DNA of 64,000 nucleotides from Muscardinus avellanarius (lineage: Eukaryota > Chordata > Mammalia > Rodentia > Gliridae), in contig OY726560.1 of NCBI GenBank assembly GCA_963383645.1, positions 62,742,058 to 62,806,057 on the forward strand, in the 5' to 3' direction. Below the pieces are notes generated by a model that ran no database searches, had not been told where the DNA came from, and worked only from the letters and a program-made list of their open reading frames with translations. Each line of letters starts with the position of its first letter. Position 1 is the first letter of the stretch. The translations under genes were made by a program, and so were the position numbers. This document shows positions 1 through 12,850 of this stretch, one piece after another.

Positions 1-933
1 CTTTCCCCTCTCAGAATTCTTGCTGAGTTTCAGATTCTCAAATGCTTGAGATGCTTGGGTTGATAATAGAAGACCTATAGACTTTGAATGCTATAAATGT
101 TAAGCTTGTGCTAACTCTTCTTTCCAGATAGTTTATGTGGTCCTATCCAGAATAATTTTTCACATTTTAATCTAATCATCTGACAACTAAATAATTAAAA
201 CATGCAATCCCAAAATAACATCTTATAAGTAAAGGTACTCTCTTAAAATCTTGCCTTATATGATTTTAAAAAATTAAACATTTTATTATATAAGTATGAA
301 ACATGATACATTCTACATGGTGACCAAATAAATGAAAAAAGCTCTTTCTCTCTATGCAAATTCTGATGGCCCAACTTATTTTCATCAACAAAAGACAAGT
401 TCTCTGACTATGGCTATTTAAAATATTTTACTCAAGCTAAACCAAACAGACTTTATTAGGTTATTTCAATAATAAGTCAAAGATAATCACTCGTTCAAAA
501 AAAAAGAAAGAAAATTAAAATCCCAATCTGGATTTCTATCCTTAAACTTCAGTAACTTTGAATCATGACACAAAGATATTACTACATTATTTTGTCTTTA
601 CTATCTTTTGTGAGTTGGAAGTTTTCTGTATTCTCCTATTATTTCTAATTTGAATAATGACTTCAAACCAATGGCTATGCAGAATGAATTATATAAGTTA
701 ACATTTGATTCTCTGGAGCTCACAGCCTCACTAAAGGCAAAAGATGAGTATAAAATGATTGTAATATAAACTGGACTAATTTCAGTGAGGTATTACAAAA
801 ACTATTGTAATTTTGAGGAGATGGATATCACATGGTGTAGTGAAGATGGAGAAAGACTTCTGAGTTGGGGGTAGCAAGTTAGATTGGGAGAAATGGTGAA
901 TGGAATTTTAACAAATAGAAGTAAGAGATGATG
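1..933. other. AT-rich intergenic DNA, no gene seen
   Basis: I see no coding exon, RNA gene or recognisable repeat in this stretch. Open frames here are short and do not resemble a known protein. It ends at the left target-site duplication of the first SINE. Confidence 0.6.
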
Positions 934-1135
934 CCAGGCATGGTGGTGCATGCTTGTAATCCCCATGCTTGGGAGGCTGAGACAGGAGGATCATGCAGTT
1001 TCGAAGCCAGCCTTAGCTGGCTTAAGAGACCCTGTCTCCAAATAAAATATAAAATAGGTCTGGGAGTGTAGCCCAGAGGTAGAAGGCCCCTGGGTTCCAT
1101 CCCCAGTACCACCAAAAAAAAAAAAAAAAAAAAAA
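934..1135 (+). mobile_element. B1/ID-type SINE with A tail
   Basis: A B1-like head (ccaggcatggtggtgcatgc) is followed by an ID-like tail ending in ccccagtaccacc and about 23 A. It is flanked by a perfect 17-bp target-site duplication, agaagtaagagatgatg, at 917-933 and 1136-1152. Perfect duplications and a long A tail indicate a fairly recent retrotransposition. Confidence 0.9.
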
Positions 1136-1152
1136 AGAAGTAAGAGATGATG

Positions 1153-2549
1153 ATACCTCAAAAGTGGAAAACCAAACATAAAGGAGTTTAATAAAATATA
1201 GAATGATGTAAACAACAAAATATTTAGTAACAATATCAATTATAGTTAAGAGACAAAAATGACTGCAATATAGAGAATAAAAGAATATTCTTAGAACAAA
1301 ATTTTAGGGTATGTTTTTATAGAACAGCATTGGTTCTAGAGTATGGAAATTTTGTAGTCATAAAAATAAAAGGAAGAGCTTAGGAAAGGAAGTCCAGATA
1401 GAGCATTTCTAGAGATTTGAGAAAGACTAGGATTGAGGAAAATACTTTTTTATTTTGAGTATGGGGAGACATTCAGAGATGTGTGAAAATGCTGTTTATA
1501 TATAAAAATAGAGGACAGTGGAAACTATATGCAAGGGATTAATGATTGGAAAGTGAAAGCACACCAGAAGTCTATGTAAATGACTTGTTTGAGAATTTGG
1601 TATAAAAAGGCAGTAAGCACATAATACCTTAAGGAGTTAGGAAATTAAAGTGATTGGAGACTCTTGCAGTGTTAGAACCTAGTGACAGAGAGCTAACACA
1701 AGGAGTGAGGTCATCTGCTATGAGTCAAAATTCTGTTGGAAAAATATATGTAAAAATAATCAAGTTGCCATATAAAGGTCAGTTGTTTTATTTTATTTGA
1801 GCACTATAAATTTTACCACAAAGGATATCTTTAAGTAGGCTTTAGATTAATTTTTATAATCAAAGTATTTTGGGGATGAGTAATTTTATAATTTATCTTT
1901 AGTGTTCATCACACTGTGTATATTCTCGTTTTCTTATTTAAATTGATCTATCATGTAGAAATAAAGAACACTATAAGTGACATGTAATTTTTCTGAATTA
2001 ACTAAATCATCTAATCCTTTTGATTTTCTAGATCAAATGTACTTAAGTAAATTGGCTTCACTCAAAATTACATAGTTGGGTCCCTATTTTTTATTTAACA
2101 AACACATATAAGTAAAAATGTTAATAAGCCTATAAACCTTCCCTAAGTAGAGTTTATAAAACTCAAAAAAATTCCCCAAAAACCCATTTATGAAACTGAT
2201 ATCAGAAGCACTTTCTTCTTCCTTTTGAGTGGCCCCAGCAATCAAACACTATAAATTCATCTGAACTGTTGCCCTGGATTTGATCCATTATCACAAAAAG
2301 AAAAAGGGGAAAAAAAGAAATAAAACAGACAAAAATAATGGATAGATAATTAGAGATAAATATATTTTCTTTGGATTCACATAAAATAAAATTTGAATCT
2401 ATGTTTCAATACAAGTTAAACACAAGTAAACATCCTAAGCTACATGTTTTTTATTTGTAAAAGTATACACCTTATGGATTCTTGTGAAGATTAATAAAGT
2501 AAAATAGAAAAAGTTAGCACCCTCAAAAAGGTTGTCACCTTTTACTAAT
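1153..2549. other. AT-rich intergenic DNA, nothing recognised
   Basis: No gene or clear repeat is seen. The sequence is AT-rich with frequent stops on both strands. Confidence 0.55.
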
Positions 2550-2559
2550 AAGGGAAAGG

Positions 2560-2568
2560 TTTTTATTT

Positions 2569-2603
<35 letters not shown>

Positions 2604-2612
2604 TAGTTATTT

Positions 2613-2652
<40 letters not shown>

Positions 2653-2831
2653 GGTCATACTGGAGTTTCTGGAAACCCTTCTACCTTCAGGCTACACTCC
2701 AAGACCTATTTTTTATATTTTATTTGGAAACAGGGTATCTTGAGCCAGGGCAGCTGGCTTCTAATCTGCACGATCCTCCTGTCTCTGCCTCCCAAGCGCG
2801 GGGATTACAAGCGTGCGCCACCACGCCCGGC
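2560..2831 (-). mobile_element. SINE with (TTTA)n-expanded tail
   Basis: A minus-strand SINE body (about 2654-2831, ending ccaccacgcccggc) is preceded by a (TTTA)n microsatellite at about 2565-2653. The 10-bp duplication aagggaaagg at 2550-2559 and 2832-2841 encloses both body and microsatellite. The tetranucleotide array is therefore the diverged poly(A) tail of the insertion rather than an independent repeat. Confidence 0.85.
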
Positions 2832-2841
2832 AAGGGAAAGG

Positions 2842-3643
2842 ATTTTAAAAATATTTCTACTTAAAAGAAGCATGAGGTAAAACACAAAAAGAATACAGTT
2901 GGAGAGTCGAATAGACATAATTTTGAGCTACTTGGCAGCTATCTAACATTAGTATGGTTCTGAACCCATATATTGGCCAGAAGCATCTCCATGAGAAAAC
3001 TCACTTACCAACCCACCACCAGGACACAGAACCCCCACAATCATTTTAGTACCTTTACTTTAAATATGAACAAATAAACAAGGATTTGAAAGCATTTTAA
3101 AAAGTCTCCAATATGAAAGAGGGAGAGGTAGATGAAAACAACAAAATCAAACCAAAGCAGAAATGGGAATCAACTTTAAAGTGCTGAGTAGAATAAAAAT
3201 CTAGAAATTACAAAAAATATTCTCAGAAAGATGAATGATATTTTCAAGAACATCAGGTTTCAATAAAAACAAAACATGTATAGAGGAAAATGTTTGTGCA
3301 TATTTATAAATTATATTTCTAAGAATTAAGAACACATATGCATAAATATGCAAAAATATATAACATACAACAAAAATCATAAAACTTAAGACAAAGTTTA
3401 AAATAACACAGAAGAAAGAACAAAAATAAAATTAAATGTAAAATAATGATTATATTAACTTACATTAAAATAATATAAATAATATATAAAATAATATAAA
3501 TATATTTATTATAATATAAATAATGTAATTGAATAATCATTGTAGAAGGCTGACAACTAATTGAAATCCAAGAAAGAACAATAACAAAAATTGGATTAGT
3601 AGAAAATATTGAAGAAAAATTTTTTTAAATAACTTAAGATTAC
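2842..3643. other. Intergenic DNA with a very AT-rich core
   Basis: No gene is seen. Positions 3420-3535 consist almost only of A and T in imperfect aataatataaat words, probably a degenerate simple repeat. Confidence 0.5.
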
Positions 3644-3832
3644 CCAAGAGATGTGGCTCATATCTGTAACCCCAATGGTTGGGAAGTTGGAACAGAAGGA
3701 TTGCAGGCTGAAGGCCAGGTTCAACAATTGGTGAGATCCTGTTTCAAAATAAGAAATTTTAAAAAGTGCTGGAAGTGTAGCTCAGAGGTAAAACACCTCT
3801 GGGTTCAATTCCTAGTAATAGAAAAACAAAAC
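3644..3832 (+). mobile_element. Old diverged B1/ID-type SINE
   Basis: The order of SINE blocks is kept (atgtggctcatatctgtaac, then gatcctgtttcaaaataag, then gtgtagctcagaggtaaaac) but with many substitutions. No clear target-site duplication was found, which fits greater age than the copy at 934-1135. Confidence 0.75.
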
Positions 3833-4560
3833 AAAATAAAAAAAATAGAACAAAGAAAATTAATCTTCATACTGAAATGTCCAAATAAAATATTGAACAA
3901 AGAGACCAAGAGGAATATTATAAAAAATTTCAGAATACTGAGGATAAATATCAAGATTTAGATCATCCCAGAATAAAACTTCTCAACATTTACACTCATG
4001 CTAAAAGCAATGGAAATAAAACCTTCAAAATTCTGAGGAAAATGTTTTTAACCCAAAATTTTTTACTAAAAACAACTATCTATTCAAAATAACAAAAAAC
4101 CTACTCCTAGGTGAAGGAGTAATCATAAAATGAAGAAGGGAAGAAGAGGGAAGGAAAAAGAAGAAATAATAGCTTATTAAATAAGTATGATTATTTGACA
4201 AAAAGTTTTGCAGGACATTGATATCTTAGAATATTTCAAAATTAATTTAAGGAACATCAAAAATTAAGGCAAAAAAGTAATTTTATAAAAATATGATATA
4301 TTTTTCAGTATTCATCTGAATATTAATTTATAAAAATAATATATTGGGTTTCTACTTATTCAAAAGATAGCAATAATTATTTTGTGATTATACAGGTAAG
4401 TAAATAATAAGAAGAATCATAATAAGAATTCATTATATATAGTGTTCTATAAAAGTGAAGATAAATAGAAATAGACTGAAAGGAGAAAATAAAGTGGTTC
4501 TTTCTGTGAAGCAGAATGAAAGAATGCTGTTTGATTGTTTTTCTCTCAAAGAAAGCCTCT
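3833..4560. other. Intergenic, nothing recognised
   Basis: AT-rich sequence with no exon or repeat I can identify. Confidence 0.5.
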
Positions 4561-4564
4561 TAAT

Positions 4565-4568
<4 letters not shown>

Positions 4569-4625
<57 letters not shown>

Positions 4626-4830
4626 TTTTGCGGGTCTGGGGATGGAACTCAGGGGCATTTGACCTCCGGGCTACACCCCCTACCCTATTTTTTATTCTTT
4701 ATTTTGAAACCGGGTCTCACTGAGTTGCAGAGGGCCTCACTAAGTAGCTGAGGCTGTCCGCGAACCACGATCCTCCAAGTCTCAGCCTCCCGAATGCTGG
4801 GATTACAAGCGTGCGCCACCACTCCAGGCT
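4569..4830 (-). mobile_element. SINE with (TA)n and poly(T) at its 3' end
   Basis: The body (about 4630-4830) reads as the reverse complement of a B1/ID SINE and ends gtgcgccaccactccaggct. On the low side it is joined to poly(T) (4609-4629) and a (TA)n tract (4569-4608). A possible duplication, roughly taataatat, flanks the unit. The (TA)n array probably grew in the SINE tail. Confidence 0.8.
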
Positions 4831-4974
4831 AATAATATTTATATTTTTAATCAATGTCCATATTACTTGAAAAAATAAAAAATTTTGCTTAATAAATGTT
4901 TAAAACTTCAGATCACTAGGGCTGTTTCAGGTCAACATTCTCACTGCAATAACCTAAAGTAACTGACCACACAA

Positions 4975-5320
4975 CTTAGACAAAAGAAGATTTATTTGTT
5001 CACCGTTTTTGGAGGTTTGAGGGTTTAGTTCATATCAGGCCAAGGTCTTTGGAGCTCAGGGCATGGCAGTGTGAAGCAGAGAGGGACAGAGCAAGGACTC
5101 AGCTCTTATGTCCTGGAAGCCCGAAGCAAGAAAGTCAACAAGCAAAAGGATTGAAGGAATCACAGTCCCTAAGGCCACACCCCCAGTGACCCACCTTCTC
5201 CAGCAACATTCTATCTGCTTGGGTTACCAATCAGGAAATCCATTAAAATGGCTTTATCCACTGATGAGATTACAACGCATATGACTTAATTGCATCAACT
5301 CTGAACATTTAATACATGAG
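4975..5320 (+). mobile_element. Medium-reiteration LTR-like repeat
   Basis: The segment from gaagatttatttgttcaccg to about aactctgaacatttaatac shares block order with 30350-31030: an opening agatttattt, a central purine-rich part, 'acccaccttctcc' versus 'tcccacctcctg', then an AT-rich end. That makes both members of one interspersed family. I suspect a MaLR/ERVL-type LTR common in squirrel-like genomes, but the family name is inference. Confidence 0.5.
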
Positions 5321-7519
5321 CTCTTCAGGGAACAATATACATATAACCATAACAATTGGTAAATGTTAAATAAGTGGAACAGTCAATGAAGCCAGTCATT
5401 GCAGAATATAAATCAAAAGTCCTCATGAAAATACATTTTGTAGATAAAAAAATACCCGAGAAATTATTATGGTAGACCCTAGGGTAGTGATGGAGCAAAC
5501 TTACCACAGAGCAGGTGGTTATGGGCTTTGAACATCATGCTGAACACTGTGGTCAGTAAGAAGCTTGGCTGGGTTGTAAACATCAAAAGGTTTTTGGAAA
5601 GATACCTGGCACAAAACTGGAGGAAGAAAAAATTCTGGAGTGCAGAATAATGAACATCTGCTTCCATAGTTTTGAGACATGATGAGGTTACAGGGACCCT
5701 AGAAATAGAGAAAGCTTCAATTCAAGAAATATTTCTGAGATAAGATCAGCAACGCTTCTTGAAAAACTGAAATGTGGAGAGTGGGGGACATATTACAGAA
5801 TAATTCTAAGCTTTCTAACAAGTGATACTGAGACCCATTAGTGACCCATGAAATTGAGACTAGAAAAAGTGGAAGAAACAATTCTGTGGCTAGATATATG
5901 TGAAACAATCAGCAGAAGATGTATTTTTCCAAAATGGGTGGTGTACCAGAGACAGGACGGGAGTTTAGACTTCACACAGTCAGAAAGTCAGACCAGCTAA
6001 AAGCAGCTGATTATTATCTTTATTGATTCATATTTGTGGTCAACTTTGTTCACAAGACTTCTGTTCCAGTTATAATAGAAAATAGATCCTTGCTATTTTA
6101 GTGTAACTCAATCAGATCTGGTGGGAGATTGGATATCTAGGGGTTAGCTACATAAGACTCCTGAATAATTTCTCAAGTGTCCTCTTAACCTTGTCTTATG
6201 ACCTATGGAAGGGAATGACCTAGGTTCCTGGTTCAGGATACCTGGTGAGGAAGTAGAGAAGTAAGTAGAGATGCTCATGTATTGCCCTGGCATTGAGAAA
6301 AGTGTACCAATGCTCTGGACCTCATCTGTCCCAGCTGGCCTCAGTTTGTATCTCCCTGTCTCCTCACACAGTGGCTGCTGCAGTTCCTGCCCAAATCCAG
6401 AGCCCTGGCACAGCCCCACTTCATAGAGCCACACAGGATGCATGCTCCTCTCCTTTAGTGAAGTCTTCCTTCTTCTCTATTGGTTTTCAAAGTTATTTAG
6501 ACACCTTGTTCAAAGGTCTTTAGAATTCTCCAGTGCTTTTTCTGCTACTTGCTGGTATAGGCAGAAATCTATTGGCTCAAGCTCAAAATTTCTCTCAAAA
6601 TGTTGCAATTGTTCTTAACTTTTCTCTGACTAAATGAAACTTATTTTATTGAGGACTTATGAGCTCTCACCCAAACCATTGAGTTATTTGTGAATATCTT
6701 ACATGAGTAACCCAAAATATATTGTGTTCTTAGTGCATATTAAACTTAGGTCTTACAATCCATACTCCTTATTATTTACTAATCCATTCAACCAAAGCAT
6801 TTCTACTTCCGTTTGTTATCCATCTATTTATCTACCTATATTATCTATTTTTCTCTGAATAAATGTATAGTGAGTAAACCAACTTCAATAAATATACCAC
6901 TTTTATTTAAACTCTTTAGCACATAAGAGGAAGGTGAAAGTATATAAGAATTTCAGAAGTAGAGCCACAATAACACTTATAGATACCAACAGAAATGTAC
7001 CAAGGACTCTAAAGACCAAAAGTAATGATTGTAGGTCAGGAAGAACAAATAATGTCATCAGCTATTCCAATTATTTCAGATGAAACAAGAAATTCAAAGA
7101 CTTTTACCTGGAAATTTAAAAGAAAATGCTCTCTTAAATACCATGTCATTATAGAAATAAACAAAGTGAAAAAAATATAAAACTTGACAATAATGAAAGC
7201 CCTGCATATGAAAACCAATACAGTAAAATCAACATAAATAATTGTAGTGATTTGTATCAATAAAAGTAGTAGAGAAATTAAGATTCATATAAAGATTGAG
7301 AAAATAAGAACAAAATAAACCAAGAGAATGGAAGAAAAATTTTTAACATAAAAATAGAATTAATGGATTCAAAACATAAAAACATAGTAATCCCAAGAGC
7401 AGATCTTTTTAAATGCCAGCAAATTATAAAATATAGATAATCTAAGTAAATATACATATCAAAAATACACAAAAAACAGAAAATTGTCCACAGATATTGA
7501 GTATTAAAGAAAATATAAA
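5321..7519. other. Intergenic, nothing firmly recognised
   Basis: No gene is supported; the open frames of 60-100 codons resemble nothing known. The base composition at 6200-6440 is less AT-rich than its surroundings, but I see no splice-bounded exon there. Confidence 0.5.
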
Positions 7520-7520
7520 A

Positions 7521-7751
7521 CTTGGGTGTGATGGCACATACTTTTAATCTTAGTACTTGAGAGATTGAAACAGGAAGATTATACATTTGTAGCCAGCCTT
7601 AGCAACTTAGGAAGGTCCTCCAAAACGTGGTGAGACCCGGTTTCAAAATAAAAAGTAAAATAGGGTTGAAGATGCAGCTCAGAGGTAGAATGCCCCTCGG
7701 TTCAATTCTTATTACCACACACACAAAATAGATAAATAAATAAATAAATAA
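7521..7751 (+). mobile_element. B1/ID-type SINE with (AAAT)n tail
   Basis: The head cttgggtgtgatggcacata, middle gagacccggtttcaaaataa and tail gatgcagctcagaggtagaa match the SINE layout, ending in repeated aaat units. It is moderately diverged. Confidence 0.8.
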
Positions 7752-8180
7752 GCATAAAAAGCATATGACACTATCTTGTTCAAAGTTTTTAAATTATATC
7801 TAAAAATCAATTTCTACCTTTTTACCTAAACTATCCAGAAAGAGCTAGGACAGAAAAAGATATCAACAAATGCAGAAAAAGTATGTAAAGATCCATTTTC
7901 TTTGAAAATAATAAATGCATAGGGCAAAAGAGGTCATTCCCATCAACATTTTTTAAATGATAACTTTATTTTTACCTTATTTTAGAATATTAAAAAAATA
8001 GAAAAACTTAAATTCTTTCACAAATTCAGCACATTAATACTAAAGGTATTTAAATGTAAAAAGATAGATTTTATTTCATAAAATAATTTGTTACAATTGT
8101 AGCAAATTGTGCATAAAATGCCAAAACAATTTCAAAAGATAAATTAAACTACAAAAGGTGTTTGTTTAGTAAACATTTTA

Positions 8181-8276
8181 TTTTATTTTATTGTTCAATA
8201 TTTTATTTTATTTATATGTGGAACATATTTAAAATGGTATACATTTATATTGTGCTTTGTGCACTCTCCCTCCCCA
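8181..8276 (-). mobile_element. Very short L1 3'-end insertion
   Basis: Ninety-six bases match the terminal L1 3' UTR in reverse orientation (shared words with 55000-55075 include aatggtatacattta and ttgttcaat). They are bounded by a perfect 14-bp duplication, tagtaaacatttta, at 8167-8180 and 8277-8290. This is a severely 5'-truncated L1. Confidence 0.85.
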
Positions 8277-9374
8277 TAGTAAACATTTTACAAAAGAGCT
8301 AATGTTCATTAGTTAAAAGAGCATTCAAATGTGGAAGCAGAAAACAAATTATTAAATAAAAAGGTAAATCTTTGAAATTATTTTATTTATTTATTTTATT
8401 TATTTTTTATTGGTGCACTATAGTCTCACATTATAATGTATCATGTTGACAATGGCATACATTCACACAGTACTTGGTGCCCTCCACCCTCCCATTTCCC
8501 AATTTTCCTTCCTCCCAATACTGATTGAACATCTTAACTATGTTATATTCACATGTATTTACATATTTGAATGTAGCTCTTCCATAATTAACTCAGCCTT
8601 CTTCACCCCTCACCCCTCCTTTCTGGCTTTGCTGAGGCTTCCCCTCCATTATCTGGAGTCCCTCCCGTGTCTTTAATACTCTCTAATTTGGGCATATTAG
8701 AGAAAACTTGTGTCCCTTCTCTTTCTGTGCTTGACTAATCTCACTTAACAATGTTCTCCTGGTCTATCTTCTTGCAAATAACATGATTTTGTCCTTTATT
8801 GCTGAGTAGAATTCCATTGTGTGTATTTCCCACAATTTTGCAATCCATTCATCTGTTGATGGAGACCTAGGTTGTTTTCATATTTTGGCTATTGTGAATT
8901 GTGCTGCTATGAACATGGATATGTATGTTACTGTAGTTCTCTGATTTGAACCCCTTTGGAAAGATACCCAGGAGTAGTATAGCCAGATCATATGGTGGAT
9001 GCATTCACAGTTTTCTAAGGAATCTCCACACTGATCTGCATAGTGGCTGAACTAGTTTGCACTCCCACCACCAGTATAAAAGAGTTCCTCATTCCCCACA
9101 TCCTCACCAGCATTTGTTGTTATTTGATTTCTTTATGCTTTCCACTCTGATTGGGGTTAGATGGAATCTCAGCATAGTAGTTTTGATCTCCATCTCCCTG
9201 TTGGCTAATGATATTGAACATATTTTCATGGATCTATTGGCCATTTGTATCTCTTCTTTTGTGAAGTATCTATTCAATTCAGTTGCCTAGTTCTTAATTG
9301 GGTTGTTTTGTTTGTTTGTTTGTTTGTTTGTTTTTGCTAATGTAGAGTCTTTTGAGCTCTTTGTATATTCTGGA

Positions 9375-9414
9375 TATTAGCCCTCTAGCAGAGTTATTAG
9401 CCCTCTAGCAGAGT
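9375..9414. repeat. 20-bp tandem duplication inside the L1
   Basis: The unit tattagccctctagcagagt occurs twice in direct succession, a local duplication within the L1 copy. Confidence 0.85.
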
Positions 9415-11347
9415 GGTGGCTGGTAAGCATCTTCTCCCATTCTGTAGATTCTCTGTAGATTCTTGATGGTTTCCTTTCATAAGAAGAAACTTTTTAGTTC
9501 GCTGACATCCAACTTGTTAATTCTTGTTTTAATTTCCTGCACTTCGGAGGTCTTGTTGAGGAAGTTACTACATGTGCCTATATGTTGGAATGTTAAAACT
9601 ATGCCCCCCTCTAATAGCTTCACAGTCTCTTGTCTGATTTCCAGGTCTTTGATTCATTTCAAGTTGATTTCTATGTACAGTGAGAGCTAAGGATTTAAGT
9701 TTCATCTTACTACAAATGAATAGCCAGTGCTCCCAGCACCATTTGTTAAAAAAGCTTTCTTTCTCCAGCTAATGAATTTGGCCCTTTTGTCAAAGATCAA
9801 TTGACTATAAGTTTGTGTGTTTGTTTCTGTATCTTCTATTCAGTTCTATTGGTTTGTGTGCCTGTTATTGTGCCAATACCATACTGTTTAACTACTATTG
9901 CTTTGTAGTGTAATTTGAAGTCAGAGATTGTGATACCTCCTGTATGGTTCTTATTGCTGAGAATTGTTTTGGCTATTCTGGGTCTTTTGTTTCTCCATAT
10001 GTAATTTGTGACTGATTTTTCTAGGTCTATGAAGTATGCCATTAGTATTTTGATAGGAGTTGCATTGAATCTGTAGATCACTTCAGGAAGAATGGCCATT
10101 TTGATGATATTTATTCTGCCTATCCATGAGCAAGGGAGATCTTTCCATCTTCCAAGGTCTTCTGCAATTTCTTTAATATTTTTATACTTTTCATTGTAGA
10201 GGTCTTTTATGTTTTTGGTTAGGCTTTTTTTTCCATAGGTATTATACTGAATTTGAGGTTATTGTGAATGGGATTTTTTTTTAATTTCTTTCATTATGGA
10301 TTCATTGTTGGCATACAGAAAAGTAACTGATTTCTTTAGGTTGATTTCATATCCTGCCACTTTGCTGAATTGGTTAATTAGCTCCAGTAGTCTTTTGGTT
10401 GAGTTCTTTAGGTCTTCTAGACACAAGATCATGCCATCTGCAACAAGGATAATTTTAATTCCTCTTTTCCTATTTGAGTTCCTTTGATACCTTTTTCTTA
10501 TCTTACTGCTGTGGCAAGAGTCTTGAGTACTATATTGAAAAGGAGTGGTGATAGTGGGCATCTTTGTCTTGTTCCTTATTTTAGGGGGAATTCTTGCAGT
10601 TTTTCCCCAGTTAGTATGATGTTGGCTTTGGGCTTATTGTATATTGTCTTAATGATGTTGAGATACATTTCTTCTATTCCAGTTTTTTTTGCCATTTTTT
10701 AACATTAAAGGGTTAAAAATCCAAATTCAAATCCAAAAAGCATTTGGATTTTGTCAAATGCTTTTTCAGCATCTGTTGATAGGATCATGTGATTTTCATC
10801 CTCAGTTCTATTTATGTGATGAATAACATGTGTTGATTTACATATGTTTAGCCAGCCTTGCTTTTCAGGGATGAAACCAACTTGGTCATGGTGTACAGTT
10901 CACTTGATAGGGTTTTAAATGCGTATAGCTAGAATTTTGTTTAGAATGTTTGCATTCATGTTCATCAAAGATATTGGTGTGTACTTTTCTTTTCTTTTCT
11001 TGAGGTATCTTTATTTGGCTTGAGGATTAATGTGATACTGGCCTCATAGAAGAATTAAGGAAAAAATCCATCTCTTTCAATTTTTTGAAACAAGTTGTGA
11101 AGTACTGGGATTAGTTCTTTTCTGAAAATTTTGTAGAATTCAGGTAGAAACCTATCTGGACCTTGACTTTTTTTTTGATGGCACAATTTTTATTTCTTTT
11201 TCTATTTCTTTGCTTGCTATTGGATGGTTTAGGCTTGCTATGTCCTCTTGGTTCAATTTATGTAGGTTATATGTGCTTAGATGTCTATCGATTTCTTTCA
11301 TGTTTTCTAGTCTACTGGAGTATAGATTTTCAAAATAGTTTCTGATA

Positions 11348-11524
11348 GCTGGGTGTGGTGGTGCACGCTTGTAATCCCCGTGCTTGGGAGGCAGAGATAG
11401 GAGGATCGCACCGTGCTGGCTTAAGAGACCCTGTTTCCAAATAAAAAAGTATAAAATAGGTCTGGGTGCGTATCCCAGAGGTAGAAGGGCTTCCAGGAAC
11501 CCCAGTGCCACCAAAAAAAAAAAA
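11348..11524 (+). mobile_element. Young SINE nested in the L1
   Basis: A SINE of the rearranged-tail type (ends cttccaggaaccccagtgcc plus A tail) interrupts the L1. The 11-bp duplication agtttctgata is perfect at 11337-11347 and 11525-11535. The L1 is therefore older than this SINE. Confidence 0.92.
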
Positions 11525-12850
11525 AGTTTCTGATAATTCTTTAAATTTCCCTACTGTGGTGATGTCTTCTTTTTCATTTCTGATTTTAATGATTTGAGTT
11601 GATTTTCTCTTTCTTTTGGTTAGATTGGCCAGGGGCTTGTCAATGTTATTAATCTTTTCAAAGAACCAGCCTTTTGTTTTGTTGATCCTTTGTATTTTTT
11701 ATTCCCTATTTCATTTATTTCTTATCTAATTTTAATTATTTTCTGCCTTCTAATGGCTTTGAGATTAGACTGCTGCTCTTTTTATAGGTCTTTGAGATGT
11801 GTCATTAGGTGTTTACTTGACAACTTCCTTTTTTATGTATGCACTCAATGCTATAAACTTTCCTCATAATACCACCTTTAAAGTGTACTATAGATTTTGG
11901 TATGTTCTGTCTCTATTTTCATTTAATTCCAGAAATTTATTTATTTCTCCCCTTATTTTTGATGTTACCCACTCCTCATTCAGTAGTGCATTATTCAATC
12001 TCCATGTATTTAAATGGTTTCTTTTGATCTTCCTGTTGTTGTCTTTTACCTTCATTCCATTGTGATCTAAAAAGATACAGGGATTTATATTACATCTTTT
12101 TAACTTGCTGGTGCTTGCTTTGTGGCCCAGGATGTGGAGAAGGTTCCATGGGCTGGTGAGAAGAATGTGTATTCTGCTGTTCCTGGTTGAAATATTTTGC
12201 ATATGTCTATTAGAACCATTTGGTTAATAGTTTTCTTTAGTTCTCAAGAGTTTTTACTCTCCTTTTGCATTGAAGATCAATCTAGTGGCATGATTGGTGT
12301 GTTGAAGTCTCCCAATATTATTGTATTTGGATCTATTTAAGATCTAATGTCCTGAAGGTTTTGTTTTACAAATGGGGGTGCACTCACATTTGGTGAATAA
12401 ACATTTATTATTATTATATCTTCTTGCTGAATTGTTCCTTGAAATAAAAGTAATTTCCTTGCTTTGTCTCTTCTGATGTATTTAGCTCAACATCTGTTTT
12501 ATAGGATATCACTGTTGCTACCCCTGCTCATTTTTGGTCTCCATTAGCATGGTATATCTTTTTCCATCATTTCACTTTTAGTCTATGAATATATTTGGCT
12601 GTGAGTTTCTTGTGAGCAACATATATTTAGATTATGGTTTTTAATCCATATTGCCAGTCTGTGACTTTTAATTAGTGAGTTAAGTCCTTTGACTTTCAGT
12701 GTTATTATTGAGATATAATTTTTTATTTCTTATCATTTTGTGTTCTATATTCTGTTTAATATAATGTTATTTCTTCTTTGCTTAGTTGCCCTGCTGATAA
12801 AATTCATTTCTTCTCTGATTCTGAAATTTGCTTCTTTTTTGCTTTATGAT

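Larger units (their letters stand above)
8384..12850 (-). mobile_element. Long antisense L1 (ORF2 part and 3' UTR), inactive
   Basis: Read on the minus strand this is a LINE-1. The 3' UTR and T-rich tail lie near 8384-8480, the C-terminal ORF2 region near 8850-9080, and reverse-transcriptase and endonuclease-like regions run up to about 12,750. Conceptual fragments such as FNATPIKILMAYFIDLEKS (about 9990-10080) resemble L1 ORF2. The frame is broken many times, the longest open piece being about 120 codons, and a SINE is inserted at 11348-11524, so it cannot encode a working protein. The 5' limit is uncertain because it merges into a GC-rich segment above 12,850. Confidence 0.85.

Noticed and set aside
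9836..10561. Reverse-transcriptase-like peptides as a live coding gene
   Set aside because: Frames are short and broken, lie in a 5'-limited L1 with a nested SINE, and cannot encode an intact ORF2 protein.
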